A DNA stretch of 5,943 nucleotides, taken from contig JAJYMR010000080.1 in the NCBI GenBank assembly GCA_021786815.1, positions 1-5,943 of the forward strand, in the 5' to 3' direction. Position 1 is the first letter of the stretch. Every line of letters starts with the position of its first letter. Below are positions 1-5,943 of this stretch, piece by piece. The notes under the pieces were generated by a model. The model was given only the letters and a program-made list of their open reading frames with translations. It did no database searches and was not told the origin of the DNA. This stretch comes from Deltaproteobacteria bacterium. Lineage in GTDB: Bacteria > Desulfobacterota > Binatia > Binatales > Binataceae. Made by a program: the position numbers and the translations under genes.

Positions 1-526
1 CGTCGGCCAGGCTGAACGAATTGCCGAGAAGATACGGCTGGCCGGCAAGCTGGCGGTCGAGCATGTCGAGAAATGCGCGCAACTGGTTGCGCGCGTCCGG
101 CGCGAGCATTCCAATCTCGGCGAAGTTCGCACCCTTCATCATCCTGGTCCGGTCCTCGATGAATTCCTTGCCGACGACCGCGCCGAGTTTTTCGAAGATA
201 ACCGGCGTAGTCGACCAGAACAGGCGCCTGTCCGCCCACATGTTGAATGTGCGCGCGGCCGCTTCAAGCCCTGACGGATAGAGTGACGGCTGCGGGAACA
301 TCTCGTCGAGCTTGCGCACGATGATCCCGGTGTCGCACCAGACGTCGGCGCCGATCTGAAGCACCGGAATTCGCCGATAGCCGCCCGTCAGGGGAGTCAG
401 TTTGGGCTTCGGCATGATGACGGGCTGTTCGACCGAACGCCACGCCACTTTCTTGTACGCAAAGATCTTGCGGATTTTTTCGGAGAACGGCGAGTTCACA
501 TATTGATGGAGGATTATCTCGGGCAT
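1..526 (-). CDS. Glutathione S-transferase family protein (partial, 3' end beyond the window)
   Basis: The reading frame begins at an ATG and stays open through 175 codons to the left edge, so the C-terminus is missing. Residues 1-80 look like the thioredoxin-fold N-terminal GST domain: a beta strand, the stretch NSPFSEKIR (11-19) at the usual active-site turn, and IPVL (53-56) carrying the cis-proline that contacts glutathione. D65-T66 sits where most family members have Glu/Asp-Ser. The rest is a helical C-terminal domain ending at PYLLGNSFSLAD (164-175), the typical N-capping/hydrophobic-staple motif of GSTs. Family members conjugate glutathione to electrophiles or act in isomerisation or dehalogenation in the cytoplasm; the substrate cannot be told. 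The start is supported by AAGGAG six bases upstream. It follows the flavin oxidoreductase gene by 66 bases, probably in one operon. The fold assignment is firm; the exact class is not. Confidence 0.88.
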   Translation of the reverse strand, partial: MPEIILHQYVNSPFSEKIRKIFAYKKVAWRSVEQPVIMPKPKLTPLTGGYRRIPVLQIGADVWCDTGIIVRKLDEMFPQPSLYPSGLEAAARTFNMWADRRLFWSTTPVIFEKLGAVVGKEFIEDRTRMMKGANFAEIGMLAPDARNQLRAFLDMLDRQLAGQPYLLGNSFSLAD

Positions 527-532
527 GGGAGT

Positions 533-538
533 CTCCTT
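533..538 (-). promoter_or_regulatory. Ribosome binding site of the GST-like gene
   Basis: AAGGAG on the minus strand lies six bases before the ATG at 526. It is near-consensus and fixes the start of the GST-like gene. Confidence 0.75.
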
Positions 539-592
539 GATGCGGCGTTACGCCCGATCGTCTGCCTCATGGATCGAGTGGCCGGTCAACGA

Positions 593-1726
593 TCAAACTG
601 CCAGCGGCTCGGGTCTCAGTTCCTTCAGCGCCGGGATTACCTCTTTTGCGAACAGCCGCATGCTCTTCTCCGCCTCGGCCATCGGCATGGAGCCGTATTT
701 GAAGATGAACATGATCTCGTCGGTGCCGAATGCATGAGCGAGTTCCGTCGCCCGCGCGATCGTCTGCTCGGGCGTTCCCCAGGGATGGCTCCTGAAGAAG
801 CCCAGCCTGAATGGCGAGGAGTCCTCGCGCAGCGCATCCGATTGCGCCCCGTAGGCCTCGTATCCCTTGATATCCTTCAGGTGCGTACCAAGAAGCTCGT
901 AGTGCCGCAGCGCGGAATCGGCGTATTCCACCATGTAACGCCGCGCGCCCGCCTCGGCTTCGCTCGTTGTCTCGGCCACATAGGTCCAAAGCGCGAGCTT
1001 GGTATGGCTCGGCGGATGGCCCGCACTTCGGCGCAGTTCCGCGTAACGGCGCATATTCGCCAGCGCGAGCTCGAGGCTCGTGGTGGGAATCGTAAGCGGC
1101 CGCACGCCATGTTTCGCGATTATCTCGACCGTCTGCGCGGTGCCGCCCGCACACCACAGGTTTGCGCTCAGATCCCGCTCCAGTTGGGGCCGCAGCCGCA
1201 GCCCGTGGATCTTGTAGAACTCGCCGTCGAAGTCGCATTGCCCGGTGGCCAGCAGTCGCGCGAGCACCTGCAGCGATTCGTCGAATCGTCCGCGGGCTTC
1301 GTTCTGATCGATGCCGAGTCCGGCATACTCGCGGCGCCCGAGTCCGCGGCCCACGCCGCAGATGACGTTTCTGTGCCGCCCGATAAAAGCGTCGAGCATG
1401 TTGACGTCTTCGGCGACGCGCACCGGATTGTGCCAGGGCAGCACCGTCACCATCGTTCCCAGGTCCACGCGCCGCGTGATGCCCGCGACATAGGTGAGAT
1501 ACTGCAGCGGATTCGTCACCATCGTGTACGGCGTGAAATGATGCTCGATGGTCCACACCGAATCGAAGCCGGATTCATCCGCGATGCGCGCGATGCCGAT
1601 CTCCTCGTTGAAGATCTCACGGTCCGAGCGCGTAGCGCGCCCGGGGAAGGGCTTGCCCCGTTCCTCCGCTTCGTAGCGGTCCCAGTCGGTGTAATTCTGA
1701 TTGAAGATGGTTGCTCCGACCCGCAC
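593..1726 (-). CDS. LLM class flavin-dependent oxidoreductase (bacterial luciferase-like family)
   Basis: A 377-residue protein of the luciferase-like monooxygenase superfamily, TIM-barrel enzymes that use reduced FMN (or F420 in some branches) to oxidise aldehydes, alkanes, sulfonates and other organics. Visible hallmarks are GFDSVWTIEHHF (53-64), whose EHHF matches the luciferase alpha-subunit motif containing the active-site histidine; a segment at 78-112 with T-R-R-V-D-L-G-T and LPWHNPVRVAED; and GVGRGLGRREYAGLGI (near 123-138), the usual phosphate-binding/substrate region. The C-terminal GTPEQTIARATELAHAFGTD is also typical. The frame is open upstream to an ATG at 1840, but the GTG at 1726 is preferred: GGAGGAG lies just before it and the luciferase-type first strand (VGATIF) begins at once, while the 38-residue extension has no family character. 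Length fits the family. Cofactor and substrate are undetermined. It precedes the GST-like gene, suggesting a shared oxidative/detoxification or catabolic role. Confidence 0.9.
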   Translation of the reverse strand: MRVGATIFNQNYTDWDRYEAEERGKPFPGRATRSDREIFNEEIGIARIADESGFDSVWTIEHHFTPYTMVTNPLQYLTYVAGITRRVDLGTMVTVLPWHNPVRVAEDVNMLDAFIGRHRNVICGVGRGLGRREYAGLGIDQNEARGRFDESLQVLARLLATGQCDFDGEFYKIHGLRLRPQLERDLSANLWCAGGTAQTVEIIAKHGVRPLTIPTTSLELALANMRRYAELRRSAGHPPSHTKLALWTYVAETTSEAEAGARRYMVEYADSALRHYELLGTHLKDIKGYEAYGAQSDALREDSSPFRLGFFRSHPWGTPEQTIARATELAHAFGTDEIMFIFKYGSMPMAEAEKSMRLFAKEVIPALKELRPEPLAV

Positions 1727-1731
1727 TCGTT

Positions 1732-1738
1732 CTCCTCC
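1732..1738 (-). promoter_or_regulatory. Ribosome binding site that decides the GTG start of the LLM oxidoreductase
   Basis: GGAGGAG on the minus strand, with GGAGG seven bases before the GTG at 1726. No comparable site precedes the upstream in-frame ATG at 1840, so this site favours the shorter protein. Confidence 0.7.
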
Positions 1739-1846
1739 CGTTTCGGCAAATCCGCATCTCGAAGTGGCGATGCGCCGCAACTCAACTTTCGCCAGCGCGA
1801 ACGCCGGGGCGCCAACGCGCGGCCCAACGAACGGTCGCAAGGCAAA

Positions 1847-1876
1847 GCCCTACCATTCGGCTGATAATCCGGTCAA
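1847..1876 (-). promoter_or_regulatory. Possible sigma70-type promoter for the LLM-GST pair
   Basis: On the minus strand a TTGACC (1876-1871) matches the -35 consensus well and is followed after 18 bases by TAGGGC (1852-1847), a poor -10. It lies in the 168-base gap between the secreted-protein gene and the LLM gene, about 120 bases before the GTG start. Position is reasonable, but the -10 is weak and single matches of this quality arise by chance. Confidence 0.25.
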
Positions 1877-1894
1877 TTGCGCGCGATGGTTCGC

Positions 1895-2602
1895 TCAGTT
1901 CGCGTTCTGCTTAGCGCCCGAATTGCCGAAGCTCTGCATCTGCTGCCCGAGATACTGAATTTGTGTGCCCAGATAGCCGACACCCTTCTTCGCCTCGTCG
2001 TAGCTCCAGTTGGTGCCGACGCGAATCTTCGCCTGCAGCGCATGCATCTGGTCCCACGCCAGGGCCTGCGCGCCGGAGGGGCTTTTTCCGGTCCAGAACG
2101 CGGCCTCATCCACGGAATCGCCGGCCGCCTTGAGCCATCGCCCCGCGGCGGCGCGATCCTTGTTGGCCAACGCGCTGTCGGCCATCGAGCGGTAATGAGA
2201 AGCTAGGGCGATGTCGGCGTGCGCGAACGCAACGTCAAGCTCGCGTCGCGAGGTTACGTTGCCGTTCGCTACATTGCTGGCGAGCGTGTCGAGAGCGGTC
2301 GCCGACGCCTGCAGCTTTGCCCCGTCCTGCTTGTCGCCACGTCCGGCCTCCAAACTAATCAGCGCAGCCGCGGAGCGAATCTCCGAGGCCGCCCCTTGGC
2401 TGTCACCTTTGGCGTAAAGATCGGCGGCCCGATGGAAATGGCGGTCCGGCTCACCGATTAGTGAGTTGAGAGCGGACTGGGGAACAGTGACTTCACCTGC
2501 GGTGGTATTCGCCGCCCGGGCCGGGCGCGGGCTCTGCGCAATTCCAATCAGGGCCACGAACGCGAAAGCGGCGATCATTGTGGAGATTCGTTGTAAGTGC
2601 AT
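1895..2602 (-). CDS. Secreted alpha-helical protein of unknown function with an internal duplication
   Basis: I do not recognise this 235-residue protein. It has a clear signal peptide: a short basic start (MHLQR), a hydrophobic core at about 8-22 and a likely signal peptidase I site after ARA at about residue 30, so the product should be periplasmic or outside the cell. The mature part is Ala-rich and almost wholly helical. Two segments resemble each other: 55-87 (HFHRAAD..AKGDSQGAASEIRSAA) and 136-169 (HYRSMAD..ANKDRAAAGRWLKAA), suggesting repeated TPR-like helical hairpins. The tail (about 200-235) is Gln/Asn/Gly-rich and likely flexible. There are no cysteines and no catalytic motif is visible. 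The ATG at 2602 has a modest GAGG nine bases upstream; an internal ATG at codon 9 would cut into the signal peptide. It lies 81 bases after the MlaC-like gene, so an envelope role is plausible but inferred. Confidence 0.8.
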   Translation of the reverse strand: MHLQRISTMIAAFAFVALIGIAQSPRPARAANTTAGEVTVPQSALNSLIGEPDRHFHRAADLYAKGDSQGAASEIRSAAALISLEAGRGDKQDGAKLQASATALDTLASNVANGNVTSRRELDVAFAHADIALASHYRSMADSALANKDRAAAGRWLKAAGDSVDEAAFWTGKSPSGAQALAWDQMHALQAKIRVGTNWSYDEAKKGVGYLGTQIQYLGQQMQSFGNSGAKQNAN

Positions 2603-2683
2603 TCGTATCAGCCTCGGTGCTAATGGCCCGTTGCAAGCTTGCTCGGGCGGCTTCCGCAGCGGCAGACGCTTCCGGCTCCGGGT

Positions 2684-3430
2684 TCAGTGATTGTTGTCGA
2701 CGGTGGGCTGGCCGAGCAGCCCAGCCAGTTGGGCCTGCTTGCGCCTGAGCCGGTCCATCAGTTCGCCGATTCCCTGGTCGCGAATCACGCGGTCGAATTG
2801 CGCCCGATAATTGGCCACCATGCTGATGCTCGCGACGTCAACGTCGTACACTAGCCAGCGCTGATCCCGGTTCTCAAGCATGAACGTGATCGGCATCGGC
2901 GCCTCGCCCGGCTGGAAAACGGTGGCGGAGACCTGCGCATGGTCCCTATCGTGAAAGCTCTGGGTCGAAACGTCGATTCGGAGTTTCGCGTAGTCCTGGA
3001 TCTGGTCCAGGTAGGCAGTCTCGATGAAGGCGGCGAACAGCGACACAAATTCCGTGCGCTGCGCTTCGCTCAATTGCTCCCAGTGAGGTCCGAGCGCGAC
3101 ACGCGCCATCCTCGAAAGGTCGAGATTGCGCTGTGCCAGTTCGCGCAGTTCGCGCCTGCGTTGCTCAAGCGGCGTTTGGTCGTCGTGGAGAATCTCCACG
3201 GTCTTGTCGATTGCGCCTTTAACGGAGCCCAAAGGCGTGGCGACTTCGGCCAGCGCCGTAGCGCATCTGGCGAGCGTCAACGTCAGGGCAAACGCAAGGA
3301 TGACCGGGAGTGCGAGTATGCTGCCTGCGCCGATACGTATACGTGGCGCGGAGCGTGACCTCAGCCACGACCGCGTTATTGCGCGTGGGGCGTGGCGCCC
3401 GGTGATACGCCTGGTGTAGTCGGTCGTCAC
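2684..3430 (-). CDS. MlaC/Ttg2D-family periplasmic phospholipid-binding (toluene tolerance) protein
   Basis: The family carries phospholipids across the periplasm between outer-membrane MlaA and the inner-membrane MlaFEDB transporter; relatives include Ttg2D and the hopanoid-cluster protein HpnM. With the GTG start used here (248 residues), a hydrophobic segment at about 33-60 ends in ALA before Glu62, a probable signal peptidase I site. The mature part of about 187 residues matches the usual MlaC size. Family signatures are MARVALGPHW (108-117) followed by L-S-E-A-Q-R-T-E-F, and near the C-terminus YDVDVASISMVANYRAQF. The start is uncertain. The frame is open to ATGs at 3514 and 3649, but the added residues are not family-like and their third codon positions are less G+C-biased. 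GGAG lies five bases before the GTG at 3430. It follows the AsmA-like gene, another envelope lipid-transport family. No other mla gene is present in this window. Confidence 0.88.
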   Translation of the reverse strand: MTTDYTRRITGRHAPRAITRSWLRSRSAPRIRIGAGSILALPVILAFALTLTLARCATALAEVATPLGSVKGAIDKTVEILHDDQTPLEQRRRELRELAQRNLDLSRMARVALGPHWEQLSEAQRTEFVSLFAAFIETAYLDQIQDYAKLRIDVSTQSFHDRDHAQVSATVFQPGEAPMPITFMLENRDQRWLVYDVDVASISMVANYRAQFDRVIRDQGIGELMDRLRRKQAQLAGLLGQPTVDNNH

Positions 3431-3703
3431 CACGTCTCCGGGCGACTCCCGGCGGGAATTGACGATGTGCCGGGCTGAAGCAAAGTGAAAACCGATTGGG
3501 TCGGCCTCAGGCATGTGCGCAAACAGCCTCAACAACGGCGTCTTCCTGAAGGCGGCGCGGAAAACTCCCGTTGACTGATTCGAAGGCGGACGCCCCGAAA
3601 AGCATCCAGCGGGAATTTCCGTTTCCGACCGCGCGTTTCTTTCAACCATACGCCAGCCTGAAACCGTGAGGCAAATGTCGCGCCCTTCGCCGTCATTTCG
3701 ACG
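3431..3703 (-). other. Region between the AsmA-like stop and the preferred MlaC-like start
   Basis: This stretch of 273 bases is open in the MlaC frame from an ATG at 3649, so part of it may be coding if an upstream start is used; with the ATG at 3649 the gap to the AsmA-like gene shrinks to 54 bases. Its translation has no domain character, and the ATG at 3649 lacks a good ribosome binding site. GGAG at 3436-3439 supports the GTG at 3430. I see no convincing promoter and no terminator: the short CGTC/GACG stem just after the AsmA-like stop has only four pairs and no T-run. Confidence 0.4.
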
Positions 3704-5943
3704 TCACCATTGATATGGCGAGCAGTTCTTCCGATAGCTCAGCTTGTGCGGCGGTTTGAACAACACGTCGTTGGGCAGGTCGGAGTCAGGCACAAAGTCG
3801 AGCGGCAGCTCTACGATGTCGGTGAGCGCCTCGAGCGGATTCCTGAACAGCTCCGGCGAAACATTGGGCGAGTTGGCCGCTCCGGTGACCCGGATTCGCA
3901 CGGCGAACATCCGGTTGAGCGCTTTGCCGAAGCGCGCGCCGGCAAGCGGCAGGTGGCTCAGTATCCAGCGCACCGAGGCCAGCGGCAGCGCCTGCATGTG
4001 CAGGTCCAGAACGCGGCTGGGCAGCGTGACTTTGCCGTGCCCGGCGACACCCAGCAGGTCGCTGGAAAGTTGAAGATGGCTGATGTCGAGCGCGTGTGGC
4101 TTCAGGATCGTTCGAACCGTAATCCGGTCGTAAGGCATCCCGGCGTCGAGGTCCGGCGCGTTGAAACGAAGCCAGCTCGCGACACTGACCAGTTGCACGA
4201 TTTCGGAAAGCACCTGGACTCTTCCAAGCGAGCCGTCGGTCATGACAATCTCCGAATCGCCGCACAGCGGCTTCGGCTGGCTGCCGCCGGCGAGTGCCAG
4301 TCCCGCGTTCAGCCTGGCGCTAAGCAGGCCCGATACCTGCGGCGGGCTGGAAGGCGAAAGCCGCGCAAGCAAGCGCTCCACGTTCATCCGGTAAACGTCG
4401 GCCGTGACGTAGACCCGGCCAGTCCGCGCGTCCCACGCCGCGCGCATCTTGAGTGCTCCCTGCATCGCATGCGCCGACAGGTCGGTGACTTCCCATCGGC
4501 TGCCACGCCCCTGAATATCGCAGGCGAAATCGCGCAGCTCGGCATGATGGACGAATACGCGCTTGAACCTGACCGTGGCGTGAAGTGTCACCCGACGGGC
4601 GGGGACGCGCGCGGCAAGCGCTTTCTGCCGGCCGCCCGACGCAGACGCACCGGTGCCGGTGCGGAGCACGTCGAAGTCAAAGCCCTGCCCGTTGACGGCG
4701 ATGTCTATCTTCGGCGCGGCGAAATTCGCAACCGAGCCATGCAGGCTGAAGTTGCCCGCGCCGACCTGTGCATGCTCCAGCCGTATCCGCACGCCCGTGT
4801 TGCTGGCCAGAATACGAACGACTGGGATGAAGACGGGCGACTTCGTGAAGCGCGAACCCACAGTCAGCGCCTTGAGCGCGATACGCCCCGACACGCGGGG
4901 CTGCGCGAGCGTGGGCGACCACTCAAGCGCGGCGCTCCCGTTCGCCTCGCCTGCGATGGTCAATCCGCTGACTGCGTCGGCGCGCATCACCGCGCCGGTC
5001 CATCGCCGCAAATCCAGCGCGCTGATTTCAAGCCGCGCCCTGGCCGCCCGCCGCGCGAGCGCGTAACGCGCGTTGAGCAAAACCGTTCCGCCGCCCTGCA
5101 GCGACGCGTGTACCGCACAGATCAGATTGCCACCCGCAAGCGACCCGTCGCCGCCGAACAGTATTGTTTCGTGTTGACCGCGATCGCGCAGTTGCACAAA
5201 GCCCTGGCGAAGGTGCATTTCGAGCTTTTGCGGTTTGAACCCGGCACCGTCGTTCGCGAGCGTCCCGTCAATGCTCACGTGTGTGTAGGCAACGCCCTTG
5301 TGCGGCACCATCTTGAGCGCCCGAGGCGGCATCCGGCTCTGCAAATCGAGCCGCCCGAGATCAAGAGCCGAAAATAATCGCGCCGAGTAGCTGACGGACG
5401 GTCCGGACGAGCTCAAGGCGTGGCGCAGGTCTGCGTTGAATTCGCCGTTCTTGAGCGTGACGGCGCCAGCGCGCGCGTTCAGGCCGGACAGTTGCGCGAC
5501 GCCGTCGCGCAGCGTCACGTTCATCGGTGCGTTGAGTTCGAGCGTGCCAAGACCCGGCCTCTGGCTTTGCAGACGGGCGCTCGCGATCGTCATCGAGGCG
5601 ACCGCGCCCCTGATTATCGCTTGGAGCGCGCGATGAGTCTCGCAGGCCGCGTTGGGACATCCGGCAACCGCGCTGCGCACCGGCGCGAGCGCGAGCGCCA
5701 GCGTCACGGAACTGATTTCCGCACCGCCCGTTGCGGCGGGCGCGGCCTTGCCCATCGCACTGGCAAGCGACGCGGGCTCGACCTCGAGCGGCCCAGCCTG
5801 CGCCGTGAAATTGGGATTCTTGGAGAAGGGCTTGTCCAGCGCGAGCTGCAGCGGGATTGGCCCACCCAAACCGAGCGAATCGTCAGCCTTGAGAGCTCCT
5901 TTGAGTTCAATCTGATTCTGCCGGACCGAATACGTTCCTGCGA
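3704..5943 (-). CDS. AsmA-like / YhdP-type large envelope protein (partial, 5' end beyond the window)
   Basis: The frame is open from the right edge to a TGA at 3704, giving 745 residues of the C-terminal part; the true start is outside the window. The sequence is long, low in cysteine and built of alternating beta strands (repeated patterns such as L-x-L-x-x-x-x-x-x-G-x-L-x-A), as expected for the beta-groove proteins of the AsmA/YhdP/TamB group. The last 190 or so residues match the AsmA-like C-terminal region: DGSLGRVQVLSEIVQLV, then MPYDRITVRTILKP, LLGVAGHGKVTLPSRVLDL, then a hydrophobic LPLA segment and VRIRVTGAANSPNVSP, the usual closing strand. Members are inner-membrane anchored and span the periplasm, and several are implicated in phospholipid delivery to the outer membrane. 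The N-terminal membrane anchor is expected upstream but not seen. Its neighbour encodes a MlaC-like lipid carrier, which agrees with a lipid-transport role. Assignment to a named member is not possible. Confidence 0.85.
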   Translation of the reverse strand, partial: AGTYSVRQNQIELKGALKADDSLGLGGPIPLQLALDKPFSKNPNFTAQAGPLEVEPASLASAMGKAAPAATGGAEISSVTLALALAPVRSAVAGCPNAACETHRALQAIIRGAVASMTIASARLQSQRPGLGTLELNAPMNVTLRDGVAQLSGLNARAGAVTLKNGEFNADLRHALSSSGPSVSYSARLFSALDLGRLDLQSRMPPRALKMVPHKGVAYTHVSIDGTLANDGAGFKPQKLEMHLRQGFVQLRDRGQHETILFGGDGSLAGGNLICAVHASLQGGGTVLLNARYALARRAARARLEISALDLRRWTGAVMRADAVSGLTIAGEANGSAALEWSPTLAQPRVSGRIALKALTVGSRFTKSPVFIPVVRILASNTGVRIRLEHAQVGAGNFSLHGSVANFAAPKIDIAVNGQGFDFDVLRTGTGASASGGRQKALAARVPARRVTLHATVRFKRVFVHHAELRDFACDIQGRGSRWEVTDLSAHAMQGALKMRAAWDARTGRVYVTADVYRMNVERLLARLSPSSPPQVSGLLSARLNAGLALAGGSQPKPLCGDSEIVMTDGSLGRVQVLSEIVQLVSVASWLRFNAPDLDAGMPYDRITVRTILKPHALDISHLQLSSDLLGVAGHGKVTLPSRVLDLHMQALPLASVRWILSHLPLAGARFGKALNRMFAVRIRVTGAANSPNVSPELFRNPLEALTDIVELPLDFVPDSDLPNDVLFKPPHKLSYRKNCSPYQW

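Noticed and set aside
544..554. Inverted repeat GGCGT/ACGCC in the LLM-GST gap as a terminator
   Set aside because: The loop would be one base and no T-run follows, so it is not a credible terminator or hairpin.
567..1556. A 329-codon minus-strand frame overlapping the LLM gene
   Set aside because: Alternative frame of a well-supported gene; the product is Arg/Ala/His-rich and has no family features.
1727..1840. N-terminal extension of the LLM oxidoreductase to an ATG at 1840
   Set aside because: The GTG at 1726 has a near-perfect ribosome binding site and starts right at the first conserved strand; the extension has no family character.
503..1864. A 453-codon open frame on the plus strand
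   Set aside because: It is antisense to the LLM oxidoreductase, which has clear family motifs. The plus-strand product is basic and low-complexity with no recognisable fold.
2633..2642. Ten-base palindrome GCAAGCTTGC between the MlaC-like and secreted-protein genes
   Set aside because: It is short, has no loop or T-run to be a terminator, and occurs once, so chance is sufficient.
3262..3273. Possible lipobox (L-A-R-C) in the MlaC-like signal segment
   Set aside because: Arginine directly before the cysteine does not fit the lipobox, and an ALA site a few residues later fits signal peptidase I.
3335..3344. Ten-base palindrome ACGTATACGT
   Set aside because: It lies inside the MlaC-like coding sequence and encodes Arg-Ile-Arg-Ile; no second copy or operator context was seen.
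3710..5377. A 555-codon open frame on the plus strand
   Set aside because: It is wholly antisense to the AsmA-like gene. Its product is Arg/His/Gln-rich without domain or membrane pattern, as expected of a shadow frame in G+C-rich DNA.

Overview
This is a G+C-rich window in which every supported gene lies on the minus strand. Read 5' to 3' on that strand (right to left in window coordinates), the order is: a large AsmA/YhdP-like envelope protein (5' end outside the window), a MlaC/Ttg2D-type periplasmic phospholipid-binding protein, an unrecognised secreted alpha-helical protein, an LLM-class (luciferase-like) flavin-dependent oxidoreductase, and a glutathione S-transferase-like protein whose 3' end runs off the left edge. 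The AsmA-like and MlaC-like proteins point to a Gram-negative, outer-membrane-bearing bacterium. The AsmA C-terminal region resembles the deltaproteobacterial-type domain, and the LLM oxidoreductase plus GST pairing is common in G+C-rich environmental lineages such as Binatota or other former Deltaproteobacteria. The lineage call is a guess from gene content only.

The right part (about 1895-5943) is an envelope block. The AsmA-like protein and the MlaC-like lipid carrier both belong to families that move or organise phospholipids between inner and outer membranes. They are followed by a small exported helical protein of unknown role that contains an apparent internal duplication. No other Mla component (A, B, D, E, F) is visible here, so the MlaC-like protein is either an orphan or has partners elsewhere.

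The left part (1-1726) is an enzyme pair: a luciferase-family oxidoreductase with a GTG start behind a strong ribosome binding site, then 66 bases later a GST-like protein, also with a strong ribosome binding site. The two are probably co-transcribed. A 168-base gap with a weak promoter-like sequence separates this pair from the envelope block.

No RNA genes, CRISPR arrays, insertion sequences, phage genes or clear terminators were seen. The long plus-strand open frames are antisense shadows produced by high G+C. Nothing here looks like a clearly new system. The points most worth following up are the orphan MlaC next to an AsmA-like protein and the duplicated secreted protein beside them.
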